From: Sorex araneus
Lineage: Eukaryota; Chordata; Mammalia; Eulipotyphla; Soricidae
Length of the DNA: 64,000 bases
Assembly (NCBI RefSeq): GCF_027595985.1
Contig: NC_073304.1
Location: forward strand, 145,941,246 to 146,005,245
Reading direction: 5' to 3'
Below the pieces are notes generated by a model. That model saw only the letters and a program-made list of their open reading frames with translations. It was not told where the DNA came from and ran no database searches. A program made the position numbers and the translations under genes. Numbering within the stretch: the stretch's first letter is position 1; each line of letters opens with the position of its first letter. This document shows positions 57,701 through 61,563 of this stretch, piece after piece.

Positions 57701-58901
57701 GTAGCACTGCACCTTAAGAAACAGGGACTAACTTATGCCTCTATTGATGGCTCTGTCAACCCCAAACAGAGGATGGACTTGGTGGAGGAGTTCAACAGCT
57801 CCAGGGGCCCTCAGGTATGAGCTGGCCACATCATCTCTACTCAGTAAATGGTTCTATTATATAGAGAATTTGAATAGAGGGACTCAGTTAAAAAATATTC
57901 AGGCTAGAGTGATAGTGCAATATATAGGACATTTGTCTTGTCCACGGCTGACCTGGGTTCGATCCCCAACATCCCATATGGTCTCCTGAGCACTTCCAGG
58001 AGTAATTCCTGAGTGCAGAGCTAGGAGTAACCACTGAGCACCACTGGTGTAGCCCCCCAGTATCAAAAATAATAATAATAAAAGAAAAAAATTCATGCCA
58101 TGATTACTGCAGGTGTTGGTAGTTTATTGACACGTGCCAAAATGTGCAGCTGTGCTAGAGAGACTAAAGTAGCAGGAGAGTTAAGTGCAGAACTGATTCA
58201 GATAAGGAGGATTGTTGTGCAGGAGGCAAACCTTGGGAGATAGGAGGGATTTTGGTGTGGAGTAACACGAAGGAAAGTGAGAGAACTTAGACATCTTAAT
58301 ACTGTATTCCCCTGTATAATTGTCACAGATTTTATGCCAACTATTACATTTTTAAAAGTGAGCATGACCATTATATGAAATTTTAAAAATAGTGTGCCAG
58401 TGTTATGTAGAAACACAGGGTGCAATGATTATGCACTGATGCCAGTGTGGCTTAGCCCCAGTCAAGCAGTGAAATACCGTATGAAAATGAAATGATGGGT
58501 GATAGCTAAGACACTGATGTGTTGAGTGGAATCTGGTAAGTGGGAAGTATTGAGCTAATCAACCCCAGTGGCCTAAATTGTAATATTAGTATGTTTTTGC
58601 ATGTGTACGAGTACTTTGAGACCGATTCATGAAATAAAGGTGAAGTGAGAATTTTCTCAACGGGGAAGCAAGGGAGATGGCTTCTCAGAGCAACAAAAAA
58701 TAAATTTGATAGGAACATGCTTATATGTATTGATCATGGGTTTATGAGAACCTGAGACAGGAGATGAGGGTTGTGAGATCCTTCTTGCAGGAGGCTAATG
58801 CTATGCTTTCTCCTAAAGGTCATGCTGATCTCTCTCTTGGCCGGAGGAGTTGGGCTAAACCTGACTGGAGGGAACCATCTTTTTCTTCTGGATATGCACT
58901 G
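15896..58901 (+). CDS. TTF2: Transcription termination factor 2 (spliced, 21 exons seen, 3' end missing)
   Basis: DNA-dependent ATPase of the SNF2 family. Human TTF2 releases RNA polymerase II and its transcript from DNA, notably when transcription is shut off at mitosis. The product begins with a GRF-type zinc finger (C6, H9, C32, C37), then a long low-complexity linker (about 96-525) with a Lys/Glu-rich part and an acidic serine patch near 358-370. The SNF2 ATPase follows: motif I DDMGLGKT (596-603), Ia ([13 protein letters not shown]), II DEAH (737-740), [11 protein letters not shown] (765-772). The helicase C half has VIVSQWT (motif IV region) and [11 protein letters not shown] (motif V). 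All 20 introns between these exons are GT-AG and the phases agree throughout, giving 3269 coding bases. The ATG has G at -3 and +4, a strong context. Two more exons (motif VI and the C-terminus, ~70 residues) should lie to the right. Nothing suggests a pseudogene. Identification is from memory of the human protein. Confidence 0.97.
15924..16003 (+). other. TTF2: TTF2 intron 1
   Basis: Only 80 bp, GTAAGC...CTCAG, GC-rich, no repeat. Confidence 0.93.
16004..16106 (+). CDS. TTF2: TTF2 exon 2
   Basis: Residues 10-43, the core of the GRF zinc finger: [15 protein letters not shown] with ligands C32 and C37 and the aromatic FYVC and CGFV motifs that define the family. Donor is GA|GTAGGT; codon 44 (Asp) is split and completed by T of exon 3. 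Confidence 0.95.
16313..16365 (+). mobile_element. SINE type A fragment
   Basis: Covers only the 'gcagagcctggagtcacccctgagca' part of the SINE and its following 'ctgggtgtg', next to an L1 tail. Confidence 0.65.
16366..16500 (+). mobile_element. L1 3'-end fragment
   Basis: Terminal L1 block (gtgcactggtgaagggatga, cacggtgattcaataaaa) with an A/T-rich tail. Inserted in TTF2 intron 2, sense orientation, with an AATAAA that is a potential premature polyadenylation signal. Confidence 0.85.
17766..17852 (+). CDS. TTF2: TTF2 exon 3
   Basis: Residues 44-72, [19 protein letters not shown] and onward, directly after the zinc finger. Ends GAA TAC AC|GTATGT. Confidence 0.95.
18428..18603 (-). mobile_element. 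SINE type A, diverged full copy
   Basis: Complete layout but many substitutions (tcagctgcatgcaaggcaaatgctctgcc in the head), so an older insertion. Confidence 0.88.
18953..19118 (-). mobile_element. SINE type A, old copy
   Basis: Recognisable order (gctctggac..tattcctggc, gtttgaacccc, attatgctatttctctggcc) with strong divergence. Confidence 0.7.
19136..19180 (+). repeat. (TG)n microsatellite at the RTE 3' end
   Basis: About 22 TG units, directly abutting the 3' end of the minus-strand RTE element. RTE elements commonly end in short tandem repeats rather than poly(A). Confidence 0.93.
19185..20142 (-). mobile_element. RTE-clade LINE, 5'-truncated, well preserved
   Basis: On the minus strand an open frame of 259 codons covers the back half of an RTE-type reverse transcriptase: [11 protein letters not shown] (the GVRQGDPLSP-like box), the catalytic HFADD box at 20002-20013, [19 protein letters not shown], and [12 protein letters not shown] single frameshift near 19440 moves to a second frame that reads [17 protein letters not shown] and [17 protein letters not shown] to the end. 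The start of the RT, the endonuclease and the 5' end are missing. The 3' terminus carries a repeated 'acaagtgat'. So few lesions point to a recent insertion. It lies antisense within TTF2 intron 3. Confidence 0.92.
20150..20308 (-). mobile_element. Old SINE-like copy
   Basis: Weak similarity to SINE type A (gtgctcaggagcac, cattgagctacttggcccc at the head end). Uncertain. Confidence 0.45.
20325..20490 (-). mobile_element. Old SINE-like copy
   Basis: Ends in 'gatccatctcctagccca', as the SINE heads do on this strand; the body is strongly diverged. Confidence 0.35.
20720..21205 (-). mobile_element. Old L1 ORF2 3' region
   Basis: Minus-strand L1 of an older type: 'gccaaactgttttccacactggc', 'ctccacatccctgccaatgcttgtt'. 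It continues at 21745-21870 after an insertion. Confidence 0.75.
21206..21265 (+). repeat. (TC)n microsatellite
   Basis: About 30 TC units at the junction between the old L1 and the younger L1 3' end. Confidence 0.96.
21285..21744 (-). mobile_element. Younger L1 3' end nested in an old L1
   Basis: Full 3' UTR (attgaatcactgtgagagac, cccagtttttctcccacc, ggttatcaggtatatccc-like) and the last part of ORF2 (tctgactcatttcactcagc). The older L1 resumes on its right. Confidence 0.88.
21745..21894 (-). mobile_element. Old L1 continuation
   Basis: 'tttacatttccatgatgagcagtgatg' is the L1 segment that should follow 21205; the two halves flank the younger L1. Confidence 0.6.
21895..22120. mobile_element. 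Two old SINE-related pieces, head to head
   Basis: A minus-strand body piece (about 21895-21960) meets a plus-strand old SINE (about 21960-22110) with head 'tataatgggtatggcacttgcc' and tail 'cccaaaataaag'. Confidence 0.55.
22121..22230 (-). repeat. Purine-rich stretch plus unclassified repeat core
   Basis: GGAA-rich DNA followed by 'gttcaagagggaacataggc'; the complement of that core recurs at 62241-62270. Confidence 0.5.
22678..22755 (+). mobile_element. tRNA-head-only SINE insertion
   Basis: Contains only the complete tRNA-like head (A box tagcacagcgggtaggg, B box gggttcgatcc, ending ggcatccca) with no SINE body and no A tail. TAATTTT occurs on both sides (22671-22677 and 22756-22762) as a candidate 7-bp target duplication. 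Confidence 0.75.
22764..23420 (-). mobile_element. Retroelement family X copy
   Basis: Same block order as 10105-10920: 'attcaatattcaaacaccag', 'cattacaccttcccaccacc', 'gaaccccatcaaatgtggtg', then the GC-rich part with 'gtgtggggagcggccttgagc'. Confidence 0.7.
23421..24290 (-). mobile_element. Family X downstream modules
   Basis: The GC-rich part of family X appears again: 'gcagccttgagcgtgccagaggttgggttgtggaggtttt' at about 23650 repeats the sequence at about 23255, roughly 400 bp away. Further related sequence runs to about 24290. Confidence 0.5.
24295..24745 (-). mobile_element. Old L1 ORF2 fragment
   Basis: AT-rich L1 sequence on the minus strand, continuing at 25150-25438 and 25617-25760. 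A 70-bp family X terminus lies at about 24585-24650. Confidence 0.55.
24748..24922 (+). mobile_element. SINE type A, full length
   Basis: Complete head and body ending gggtgtgacccaaaagcaaaa; its A-rich tail runs directly into the GGAA repeat. Confidence 0.92.
24923..25145 (+). repeat. (GGAA)n then (GAAA)n microsatellite
   Basis: About 95 bp of GGAA units followed by about 125 bp of GAAA units, grown from the tail of the SINE at 24748. Long GGAA runs can bind some ETS-family factors, but I see no sign of function here. Confidence 0.96.
25150..25438 (-). mobile_element. Old L1 ORF2 fragment
   Basis: Typical L1 signature on this strand: 'attcaatctatagaatgctttgg', 'agtgtctcatagttttcagt'. The same L1 resumes at 25617 with 'aatagtaaatgggattttctt'. 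Confidence 0.8.
25439..25616 (-). mobile_element. SINE type A, full length
   Basis: Close to consensus; flanked by 'ctcccttttattctttt' and 'tctcccttttattcttt', a good target duplication, inside the old L1. Confidence 0.95.
25617..26426 (-). mobile_element. Old L1 pieces
   Basis: The first part continues the L1 before the SINE. From about 25880 a 3' end follows (tagctatgtagtattccattgtg, atgggttatt-like), with 'ggagaaatctccagattgcttctcc' further in. Confidence 0.7.
26427..26617 (-). mobile_element. SINE type A, full length
   Basis: Long T-run (A tail), standard body, head with B box 'ggttgcccgcgtgcaaggc'. TSD-like 'ctcctctcc' and 'cctcctctc' flank it. Confidence 0.93.
26618..26802 (-). mobile_element. 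Old L1 fragment
   Basis: 'cttggatattagccctttaactgg' and 'ggccatgcaaaaccttttaatc' are standard L1 ORF2 3' sequence on this strand. Confidence 0.75.
26803..27290 (-). other. Unidentified insertion within old L1, possible processed transcript
   Basis: L1 sequence stops near 26802 and L1-like sequence returns by about 27300. Between them the minus strand reads like an mRNA 3' end, with an AATAAA at about 26818-26823 near its 3' border. One minus-strand frame of about 110 codons is open but I do not recognise it, and there is no clear poly(A) tail. Confidence 0.35.
27291..27579 (-). mobile_element. Old L1 fragment
   Basis: 'attgttgcctaccccaagatcac' and the following 'ggaagctttacatttttt' match the L1 ORF2 region on this strand. 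Confidence 0.65.
27580..27728 (-). mobile_element. SINE type A, old copy
   Basis: Order of blocks kept (gctcagggattgctcgtagctctg, gagatcaaacctggccagc, ctgtactgtctctctggcc) with strong divergence. Confidence 0.75.
28270..28443 (-). mobile_element. SINE type A, full length
   Basis: First of two copies in the same orientation, 12 bp apart. Body close to consensus. Confidence 0.93.
28456..28637 (-). mobile_element. SINE type A, head damaged
   Basis: Second of the pair. Long T-run of 22; the head has lost about 13 bases of the A-box region (acccgctatccagcccc). Confidence 0.93.
29036..29213 (+). mobile_element. SINE type A, full length
   Basis: Head has a 4-bp TTTG duplication (gcgtttgtttgcc). 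Flanked by 'aagatttgtggctgac' and 'atgatttgtggtagac', a plausible target duplication. Confidence 0.93.
30630..30790 (+). mobile_element. SINE type A, old copy with A tail
   Basis: Diverged head, recognisable 'atgatccctgagcacagagccaggagtaag', ending in an 18-base A run. Confidence 0.8.
31431..31678 (+). mobile_element. SINE type B with target duplication
   Basis: Complete type B element in intron 3, flanked by an 11-bp perfect duplication (AAGAGTAATTG at 31420-31430 and 31679-31689). The tail ends in 'gggatgacagtgacagtg', the repeated terminus also seen on the RTE element. Confidence 0.93.
31816..31882 (+). CDS. TTF2: TTF2 exon 4
   Basis: Residues 73-95, [21 protein letters not shown], matching the human segment after the zinc finger. 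C78 and C89 may, with H49/C50, form a second metal site (inference). Ends CAG|GTAAGA at a codon boundary. Confidence 0.95.
32500..33125 (-). mobile_element. Retroelement family X copy
   Basis: 'attttcataaagttgttcataataatgg' start, 'ccaccaccattacatcttccc', then GC-rich sequence. A ~50-bp block (gattcttttgtgtgtctctgg) occurs twice, at about 32785 and 33080, about 295 bp apart. Confidence 0.65.
33225..33362 (-). mobile_element. SINE type A, old copy
   Basis: Body 'gtggtgctcaggactattcctggctctgc' recognisable, head degraded. Confidence 0.6.
33534..34553 (+). CDS. TTF2: TTF2 exon 5 (large linker exon)
   Basis: 1020 bp, residues 96-435. It encodes the poorly conserved linker: [12 protein letters not shown] near its start, a Lys/Glu-rich region with three KPxS-type repeats (about 170-199), a charged stretch, the acidic serine patch [23 protein letters not shown] and the end [14 protein letters not shown]. 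Those landmarks agree with human TTF2. The linker is expected to be largely disordered. Phase 0 at both ends. Confidence 0.96.
34554..34868 (+). other. TTF2: TTF2 intron 5
   Basis: 315 bp, GTAACT...TTGCAG, no recognised repeat. Confidence 0.92.
34869..34983 (+). CDS. TTF2: TTF2 exon 6
   Basis: Residues 436-473, [18 protein letters not shown] and a likely short coiled coil ([13 protein letters not shown]). Ends G|GTAATG. Confidence 0.95.
35012..35165 (+). mobile_element. SINE type A, diverged
   Basis: Sense-strand copy starting only about 30 bp after exon 6; head decayed, 'gggtttgatccctgg'-like B box region and an A-rich tail. Confidence 0.85.
35447..35639 (-). mobile_element. SINE type A with 23-bp internal duplication
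   Basis: Otherwise standard copy in which GATGCACAGGGATTACTCC plus GGCT is repeated in tandem at 35475-35497 and 35498-35520. Confidence 0.95.
35690..35842 (+). CDS. TTF2: TTF2 exon 7
   Basis: Residues 474-524, rich in Gln, Pro and Ser, with [13 protein letters not shown] and [10 protein letters not shown] matching the human linker. The rest is divergent. Phase 1 at both ends; donor is G|GTCAGT. Confidence 0.9.
36111..36142 (+). repeat. (TG)n microsatellite
   Basis: Sixteen TG units. Confidence 0.95.
36339..36518 (-). mobile_element. SINE type A, full length
   Basis: Standard layout; body start modified (gcataggtgtttttttctggc). Confidence 0.92.
36694..36821 (+). CDS. TTF2: TTF2 exon 8
   Basis: Residues 525-567, including [19 protein letters not shown] and ending AEDPAGLK just before the ATPase domain. 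Ends AAG|GTGAGT in phase 0. Confidence 0.95.
37284..37462 (+). mobile_element. SINE type A, diverged
   Basis: Head 'ggagctattgtaattgtacagtggg', B box 'gggttcaagccc', tail 'caaaagccaaaagaaaag'. Confidence 0.88.
37500..37688 (+). mobile_element. SINE type A, full length
   Basis: Near-consensus copy ending gggtgtgacccaaaaagcaaa and an A-rich tail. 'aaagatagaacagctagaga' before and 'aaagaacagctagaag' after fit a target duplication. Confidence 0.94.
38291..38372 (+). CDS. TTF2: TTF2 exon 9
   Basis: Residues 568-594, start of the SNF2 ATPase domain: [16 protein letters not shown] (the Q-like region upstream of motif I) and QGGIL. Ends G|GTAAGT, so motif I continues in exon 10. Confidence 0.96.
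38373..39639 (+). other. TTF2: TTF2 intron 9
   Basis: 1267 bp; mostly unique by eye. A possible very old SINE piece near 39300-39410 is too weak to call. Confidence 0.9.
39640..39759 (+). CDS. TTF2: TTF2 exon 10 (motif I)
   Basis: Residues 595-634. Walker A, DDMGLGKT (596-603), with catalytic K602, then [11 protein letters not shown] basic stretch (KEKNNKIAV) and TWLSRE follow. Ends G|GTGCGC. Confidence 0.97.
39760..41172 (+). other. TTF2: TTF2 intron 10
   Basis: 1413 bp with one diverged SINE (40302-40456); the rest looks unique. Confidence 0.9.
40302..40456 (-). mobile_element. SINE type A, diverged
   Basis: 'ttttggggtcacaactgggcatgctcggg' to 'gtactgtctccctggtct'; B box recognisable. Confidence 0.85.
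41173..41323 (+). CDS. TTF2: TTF2 exon 11 (motif Ia)
   Basis: Residues 635-684: [20 protein letters not shown], then [12 protein letters not shown]. Ends GT|GTAAGT in phase 2. Confidence 0.96.
41682..41723 (+). repeat. (TG)n microsatellite
   Basis: About 20 TG units. Confidence 0.95.
41740..41862 (-). mobile_element. SINE type A, old partial copy
   Basis: Head end 'gcatgcaaggcaagtgcccgaacccctgcac' recognisable; body degraded. Confidence 0.65.
41878..42019 (-). mobile_element. SINE type A, old copy
   Basis: 'ttttgggaccacacccaatgatagggatcac' to 'ctactgtctttttggcccc'. Confidence 0.75.
42060..42895 (-). repeat. Unclassified repeat-like stretch
   Basis: Repeated 'gctgtggtgc' and 'cagtgctcacac' phrases; its right end 'gtaaagcaggcatctgagctccct' resembles the SINE head ends. 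Similar style at 59080-59430. No gene recognised. Confidence 0.4.
42965..43149 (-). mobile_element. SINE type A, full length
   Basis: First of five minus-strand copies in 1.3 kb. Long T-run, near-consensus body and head; 'cttgacagtc' on both sides (about 42931 and 43149) marks a target duplication. Confidence 0.95.
43251..43424 (-). mobile_element. SINE type A with target duplication
   Basis: Flanked by 'tctaagtcatgtc' and 'tctaagtcatctc'. Confidence 0.95.
43485..43655 (-). mobile_element. SINE type A with target duplication
   Basis: Flanked by 'cagtggtccttca' on both sides (about 43459 and 43662). Confidence 0.94.
43913..44088 (-). mobile_element. SINE type A, full length
   Basis: Head diverged (gctgtgtgcaaggctaaagctctaaccc). 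Separated from the next copy by 11 bp. Confidence 0.94.
44100..44280 (-). mobile_element. SINE type A, full length
   Basis: Together with the previous copy it is bracketed by 'ttatcctcc' (about 43905 and 44282), so one of the two may have landed beside or within the other's target. Confidence 0.94.
44735..44922 (+). mobile_element. SINE type A, old copy
   Basis: 'ggagtgatccctgagcacagaaccaggagtc' and 'gggtgtgggtcacaaggcaaaa' recognisable. Confidence 0.78.
45102..45207 (+). CDS. TTF2: TTF2 exon 12
   Basis: Residues 685-720: [20 protein letters not shown] (motif Ib-like ITTYS) and a charged loop ending LSME. Ends GAG|GTGAGG in phase 0. Confidence 0.96.
45382..45464. repeat. Perfect 30-bp inverted repeat, 23-bp loop
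   Basis: The arm at 45382-45411 is the exact reverse complement of the arm at 45435-45464, with a 23-base spacer. A transcript would fold into an 83-nt hairpin with an unbroken 30-bp stem. It lies 174 bp after the exon 12 donor and beside a TTTC/TCTG-rich stretch. Confidence 0.96.
45465..45560 (+). repeat. Pyrimidine-rich simple repeat
   Basis: TTTC, TC, and TCTG units in succession. Confidence 0.9.
45652..45859 (-). mobile_element. SINE type B, 5'-truncated
   Basis: Tail and body complete (actgtcactgtcatcctgtt, gagcggacaccagtaacgtc), head lost after 'cactggtcagctgccg'. Confidence 0.88.
45965..46111 (-). mobile_element. SINE type A, 5'-truncated, with target duplication
   Basis: Lacks the first part of the head, yet is flanked by a perfect 16-bp duplication (GATTTAAGTAATTTCA at 45949-45964 and 46112-46127). 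It therefore inserted already truncated. Confidence 0.94.
46947..47145 (+). repeat. CT-rich simple repeat in the L1 3' UTR
   Basis: TC and CCTC runs, corresponding on the L1 sense strand to its purine-rich tract. Confidence 0.93.
47363..47407 (+). repeat. (TA)n microsatellite
   Basis: About 22 TA units inside the L1. Confidence 0.96.
48228..48413 (-). mobile_element. SINE type A, full length
   Basis: Preceded by a TTTA/TTTAT tail; head 'cggctgcatgcagagcaaacaccc'. Confidence 0.92.
48519..48745 (+). mobile_element. SINE type B, slightly 5'-truncated
   Basis: Begins within the A box (agcgggtagggc); body and RTE-like tail complete, ending 'gcagtgctacaatgctaca'. Confidence 0.9.
48877..49049 (-). 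mobile_element. SINE type A, diverged
   Basis: 'tttttggccatacctggcagggctcagggt' to 'gcggtactgtctctccggtt'. Confidence 0.85.
49170..49352. repeat. Possible old SINE-like stretch
   Basis: Phrases such as 'ccagtggtgctcgagggactagg' resemble SINE bodies, but the order is not clear. Confidence 0.3.
49736..49917 (+). CDS. TTF2: TTF2 exon 13 (motifs II and III)
   Basis: Residues 721-780. Motif [14 protein letters not shown], with D737/E738. Motif [21 protein letters not shown]. All key residues are present, so ATPase activity should be intact. Ends AA|GTGAGT in phase 2. Confidence 0.97.
49918..50570 (+). other. TTF2: TTF2 intron 13
   Basis: 653 bp, no recognised repeat. Its acceptor is unusual: the 20 bases before the junction are almost only A and C (acaacaacaaaaaaacaag), with pyrimidines further upstream (ctctctgtccttcttcc). 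Confidence 0.9.
50571..50724 (+). CDS. TTF2: TTF2 exon 14
   Basis: Residues 781-832: [38 protein letters not shown]. The LLRRTK motif is typical of the SNF2 domain end. Ends TTG|GTATGT in phase 0. Confidence 0.96.
50725..50991 (+). other. TTF2: TTF2 intron 14
   Basis: 267 bp, no repeat seen. Confidence 0.93.
50992..51083 (+). CDS. TTF2: TTF2 exon 15
   Basis: Residues 833-862: [27 protein letters not shown]. The linker between the two RecA-like lobes begins here. Ends AG|GTGTGT. Confidence 0.95.
51605..51915 (-). mobile_element. L1 3'-UTR fragment
   Basis: 'tcatgattaggcttcagtcatac', 'cccatccctccaccag', CT-rich tract (51757-51885), 'gggcattatggtttg'. Confidence 0.88.
51757..51885 (+). repeat. 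(TC)n and (CCTC)n simple repeats
   Basis: TC run followed by CCTC units within the L1 piece. Confidence 0.94.
52171..52253 (+). CDS. TTF2: TTF2 exon 16
   Basis: Residues 863-890: [26 protein letters not shown]. Human agrees at both ends. Ends G|GTAAGC. Confidence 0.94.
52254..52528 (+). other. TTF2: TTF2 intron 16
   Basis: 275 bp, no repeat seen; acceptor ttcttggAAG. Confidence 0.93.
52529..52662 (+). CDS. TTF2: TTF2 exon 17
   Basis: Residues 891-935: [29 protein letters not shown], including the highly conserved [10 protein letters not shown] stretch of this family. Ends TCT|GTAAGA in phase 0. Confidence 0.96.
52663..53494 (+). other. TTF2: TTF2 intron 17
   Basis: 832 bp with one old SINE (53168-53308); the rest unique by eye. 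Confidence 0.92.
53168..53308 (-). mobile_element. SINE type A, old copy
   Basis: 'tttgggggccacaccctgtcgtgtccaggg', 'gggatcgaacctgggcctcctgcgcac'. Confidence 0.75.
53495..53665 (+). CDS. TTF2: TTF2 exon 18
   Basis: Residues 936-992: [28 protein letters not shown] then a Ser-rich loop and [12 protein letters not shown]. Phase 0 at both ends. Confidence 0.96.
54240..54690 (-). mobile_element. L1 3'-UTR fragment
   Basis: Poly(T) start, 'tttcagtcatacaatgatcaaacacc', 'ccctccacagtg', through 'gataatgagaagccatcatg' to 'ctctaaggcatgcctcc'. Confidence 0.88.
54711..54885 (-). mobile_element. SINE type A, full length
   Basis: Near-consensus; flanked by 'aaatttaaaatttt' and 'aaattttaaattttt'. Confidence 0.95.
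55205..55341 (-). mobile_element. SINE type A, old copy
   Basis: 'gggacacccctggcagtactcagggatcac' to 'gtactattgctccagccc'; B-box region partly deleted. Confidence 0.8.
56822..56880 (+). CDS. TTF2: TTF2 exon 19
   Basis: Residues 993-1011: [19 protein letters not shown], the start of the helicase C half. Ends AG|GTAAGG in phase 2. Confidence 0.95.
56881..57663 (+). other. TTF2: TTF2 intron 19
   Basis: 783 bp, no recognised repeat apart from a short TG stretch near 57625. Confidence 0.92.
57664..57814 (+). CDS. TTF2: TTF2 exon 20
   Basis: Residues 1012-1062: [18 protein letters not shown] (motif IV region), [21 protein letters not shown]. Ends CAG|GTATGA in phase 0. Confidence 0.97.
57815..58818 (+). 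other. TTF2: TTF2 intron 20
   Basis: 1004 bp with one SINE (57899-58082); 58083-58818 looks unique. Confidence 0.92.
57899..58082 (+). mobile_element. SINE type A, diverged
   Basis: Full order, B box 'gggttcgatcccc', AAT-rich tail. Confidence 0.9.
58819..58901 (+). CDS. TTF2: TTF2 exon 21 (last in window)
   Basis: Residues 1063-1089: [19 protein letters not shown] (motif V), HLFLLDMH. Ends TG|GTAATG in phase 2 with Trp-1090 split. The next exon would start with G and code NPSLEDQ and motif VI. Confidence 0.96.
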
Positions 58902-59079
58902 GTAATGATCTGGGAGTTTGGGGGGTTTGTTTTGTTTTTTGAGTTATCACATCGAAGCAGGAAAACTAACTTCTCATCTGGATAAGGGCATTATAGAGCC
59001 TAACTTAAAAGCTTTTAAGATTTAAATTATTTTTGTATGTGTTTGTCTTATTTCTCCACTTCCCCTCTTCCCTCAGCTG

Positions 59080-59430
59080 TAAAGACTGAGGCTCTTGCAC
59101 ATGTGCCCCCATGAAGGTTGCTCTTTAGTTATGGTGCTTTCATGTGTGTTTCCCTTAGAGTGTGCATGGTAGCTGGGGTGTCATACACGTTCTGGTTGTC
59201 GTGCTTGTCAGGGGTCGCTGCTGAGCTCTCCAGGCATCTCACTTCCTGGTGTGAGGCTTGCACCCCTACACTGGGGTGCTTAGACACTCGGGCTGAGGTA
59301 CAACCAGAAATAAGTCCTTTGGTGCTGGGGATTGGAGACATCAGAGCTGCCAGCATCACTCTTAGGCTATGTGGTGGCACCAGGGATAGCTTGTGACCAT
59401 GTGCTCACCAGGCAGGCACTTGACTCAACT
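59080..59430 (-). repeat. Unclassified repeat-like stretch
   Basis: Similar in phrasing to 42060-42895 (ggtgctggggattggagacatcag, caggcaggcacttgac); its right end resembles a SINE head. Identity uncertain. Confidence 0.4.
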
Positions 59431-59596
59431 GAGCCCCAGGGGACTGACTTCTGGTTGGGTGTGCCCCTGCTGTATTGGGCAGGGCCTCTCTGCAGGTCTG
59501 TGTGTCGACTTAGATCAAAGCACCAGGAATGGCTGGTTGACAGCAGTGAATTCCTTAGCAAGCAAGACTAACTCCTTTAAAGAATCTGCACTTTAT

Positions 59597-59781
59597 GGGC
59601 CGGAGCGATAGCACAGCGGGTAGGGCGTTTGCCTTGCATGAGGCCGACCCGGGTTCGATCCCCGGCATCCCATATGGTCTCCCAAGCACTGCCAAGAGTA
59701 ATTCCTGAGTGCAGAGCCAGGAGTAACCCCTGAGCATCGCTGGGTGTGACCCAAAAAGCAAAAATAAATAAATAAATAAAT
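59597..59781 (+). mobile_element. SINE type A, near-consensus, with target duplication
   Basis: Almost intact: head 'ggccggagcgatagcacagc', B box gggttcgatcc, tail (aaat)n. Flanked by 18 bp with one mismatch, AAAGAATCTGCACTTTAT (59579-59596) and AAAGAACCTGCACTTTAT (59782-59799). Probably recent. Confidence 0.96.
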
Positions 59782-60329
59782 AAAGAACCTGCACTTTATT
59801 GTTTATCTAACATCTGTTTCCATGGAAACTAAGAAAAGGGCTCCTCTTTTGTCTTAGAGCTGCAGTTTTGACTTTTCAGAATATTATATTTCAGATACCC
59901 AAAGAAATACTAAACTTGTAGAAGAACAAAAAACACTACTGCAAAAGAAAGGCCAGGGGATTTACTTTTTATGTTAGGAATACTTGCTGCATAGGCCTTG
60001 GAGCCATTGTACTTGGCGTTGCCACTGGGAGCATGAGCGCATCCTCCCTGGGAACAAGAGGAGGGAGTGTATGTTGCTAGAAGTGTCATCATTAATTTCA
60101 ACTATTTCAGCTTTTGATTTTCCAATTATGCTAGTCAGATTTTGCTACACCAAGCTCTGTTGCTGGGGTTTATCCTTTGTCTGATTCTCCCCACAGCCCA
60201 GATTGGGACAGAGGTGAGCCTGCTGTCTTTAGGGATGTGTGTTTTGGTTTTACTTGAAACTCTTCTATATTTGTGAGTGAGGTGAACAGACTGAAATTAT
60301 GCCTTTCAAAAATTATTATAATGTTTTTC

Positions 60330-60830
60330 CCATTTGAAACATTTATTAAAGACTGATTTACAAAGTTGTTCCTAATATAATTATCTCAGATATTCAATAT
60401 TTCAACACCAATCTCACCAGTGTGACTTTCCCTCCACCGATGTCCCAAGATATCCACCATCCCAACTCCTACTCTGCCACCTTGGCAGGCACAAAATAAT
60501 TTACTTTATATTGCTTCTTATCACAGTGGTGTTGCTAAAGTCATTCTCCAAGGATTTGCTGACCTGTTAGTTACTAGTTGAGCTTTCTGTGTTGTTTTTG
60601 CTAATTGAGCTTAATGGGCTTCTACACAACTACCCCGTCTAATTTTCTGTGTTCTTACTGGGGTGTCAGTGCTATGAACTTTGGACATGTGGCAGGGCCA
60701 CAATATGTGGCCACACCATTCAGCAGCTGTGTCACTAGGATGATTCAGCACCATGGTGTCTCAGTCCTACCATCTTTGTTGCAGCGGCTTCTCCCTGAGA
60801 TCAGTTGTGGGCAGTGTTTTTTTTCTTTTT
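60330..60830 (-). mobile_element. Retroelement family X copy, old
   Basis: 'acaaagttgttcctaatataatta', 'caatatttcaacaccaatctcacc', 'aatttactttatattgcttctta' follow the family order. Confidence 0.55.
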
Positions 60831-61110
60831 AAGATGAAGAAATGTTATCCAAGATTTTAGAGATAGGATGAGCAACTGGCTTGGGGATTGGTAATAATAA
60901 TCTATAAATATGAAGGAAGAAGATAACTAAAAACAATTCTGTGAGACTTCTGTGTCATAAACATAAAAAAATGAAGACAGCATCCTATAAGGGGCCTTCT
61001 AGAGGAGATGTTCTTGAGAAAATAGCCTTCTGCAACCCCCCTATTATAATTTAGGTGTGCACAACTTAGAGCCATGGGGCCACTTTGATCTTTCAGGCAC
61101 TGAAAAAATC

Positions 61111-61280
61111 CTCAGGGGCTGGAGAAATGGTACATCAGGGAGGGCACTTGCCTTGCACAAGGCTGACCTGGGTTTGATGCCCTGTACCCCATATGGTTCC
61201 TGAGCTCTGCCAGGAATGATTCCTGAACTCAGAGCCAGGAATAAGCCCTTTTTACCACTGGGTATGCCCCCAAAACAGAC
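61111..61280 (+). mobile_element. SINE type A, diverged
   Basis: Head 'ggggctggagaaatggtacatcagg'; ends 'ctgggtatgcccccaaaaca'. Confidence 0.88.
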
Positions 61281-61563
61281 CAACAAAATCCTTAAGAGGA
61301 AAATGCAACTCAAAACAGCAATGAGCTATTACCTCACCGCAGTGTTGGTAGTCTATATGAAAAAGACCAGAAGTAGTTCTGGTAAGGCTCTAGTGAAAAA
61401 AGGAAGGAAAGGAAGTTTTATACACTGCTGTAATTAGTCACATCATAGATGGGACCTCTTCAACAGTGGTGTTGGAAAAACTGGATAGCTACATGCAAAA
61501 AAAAAAAAAAAGAGGAGGGTAGTGGGACAGATCTGTATCTTATAACCTTACACAAAAGTTAAT

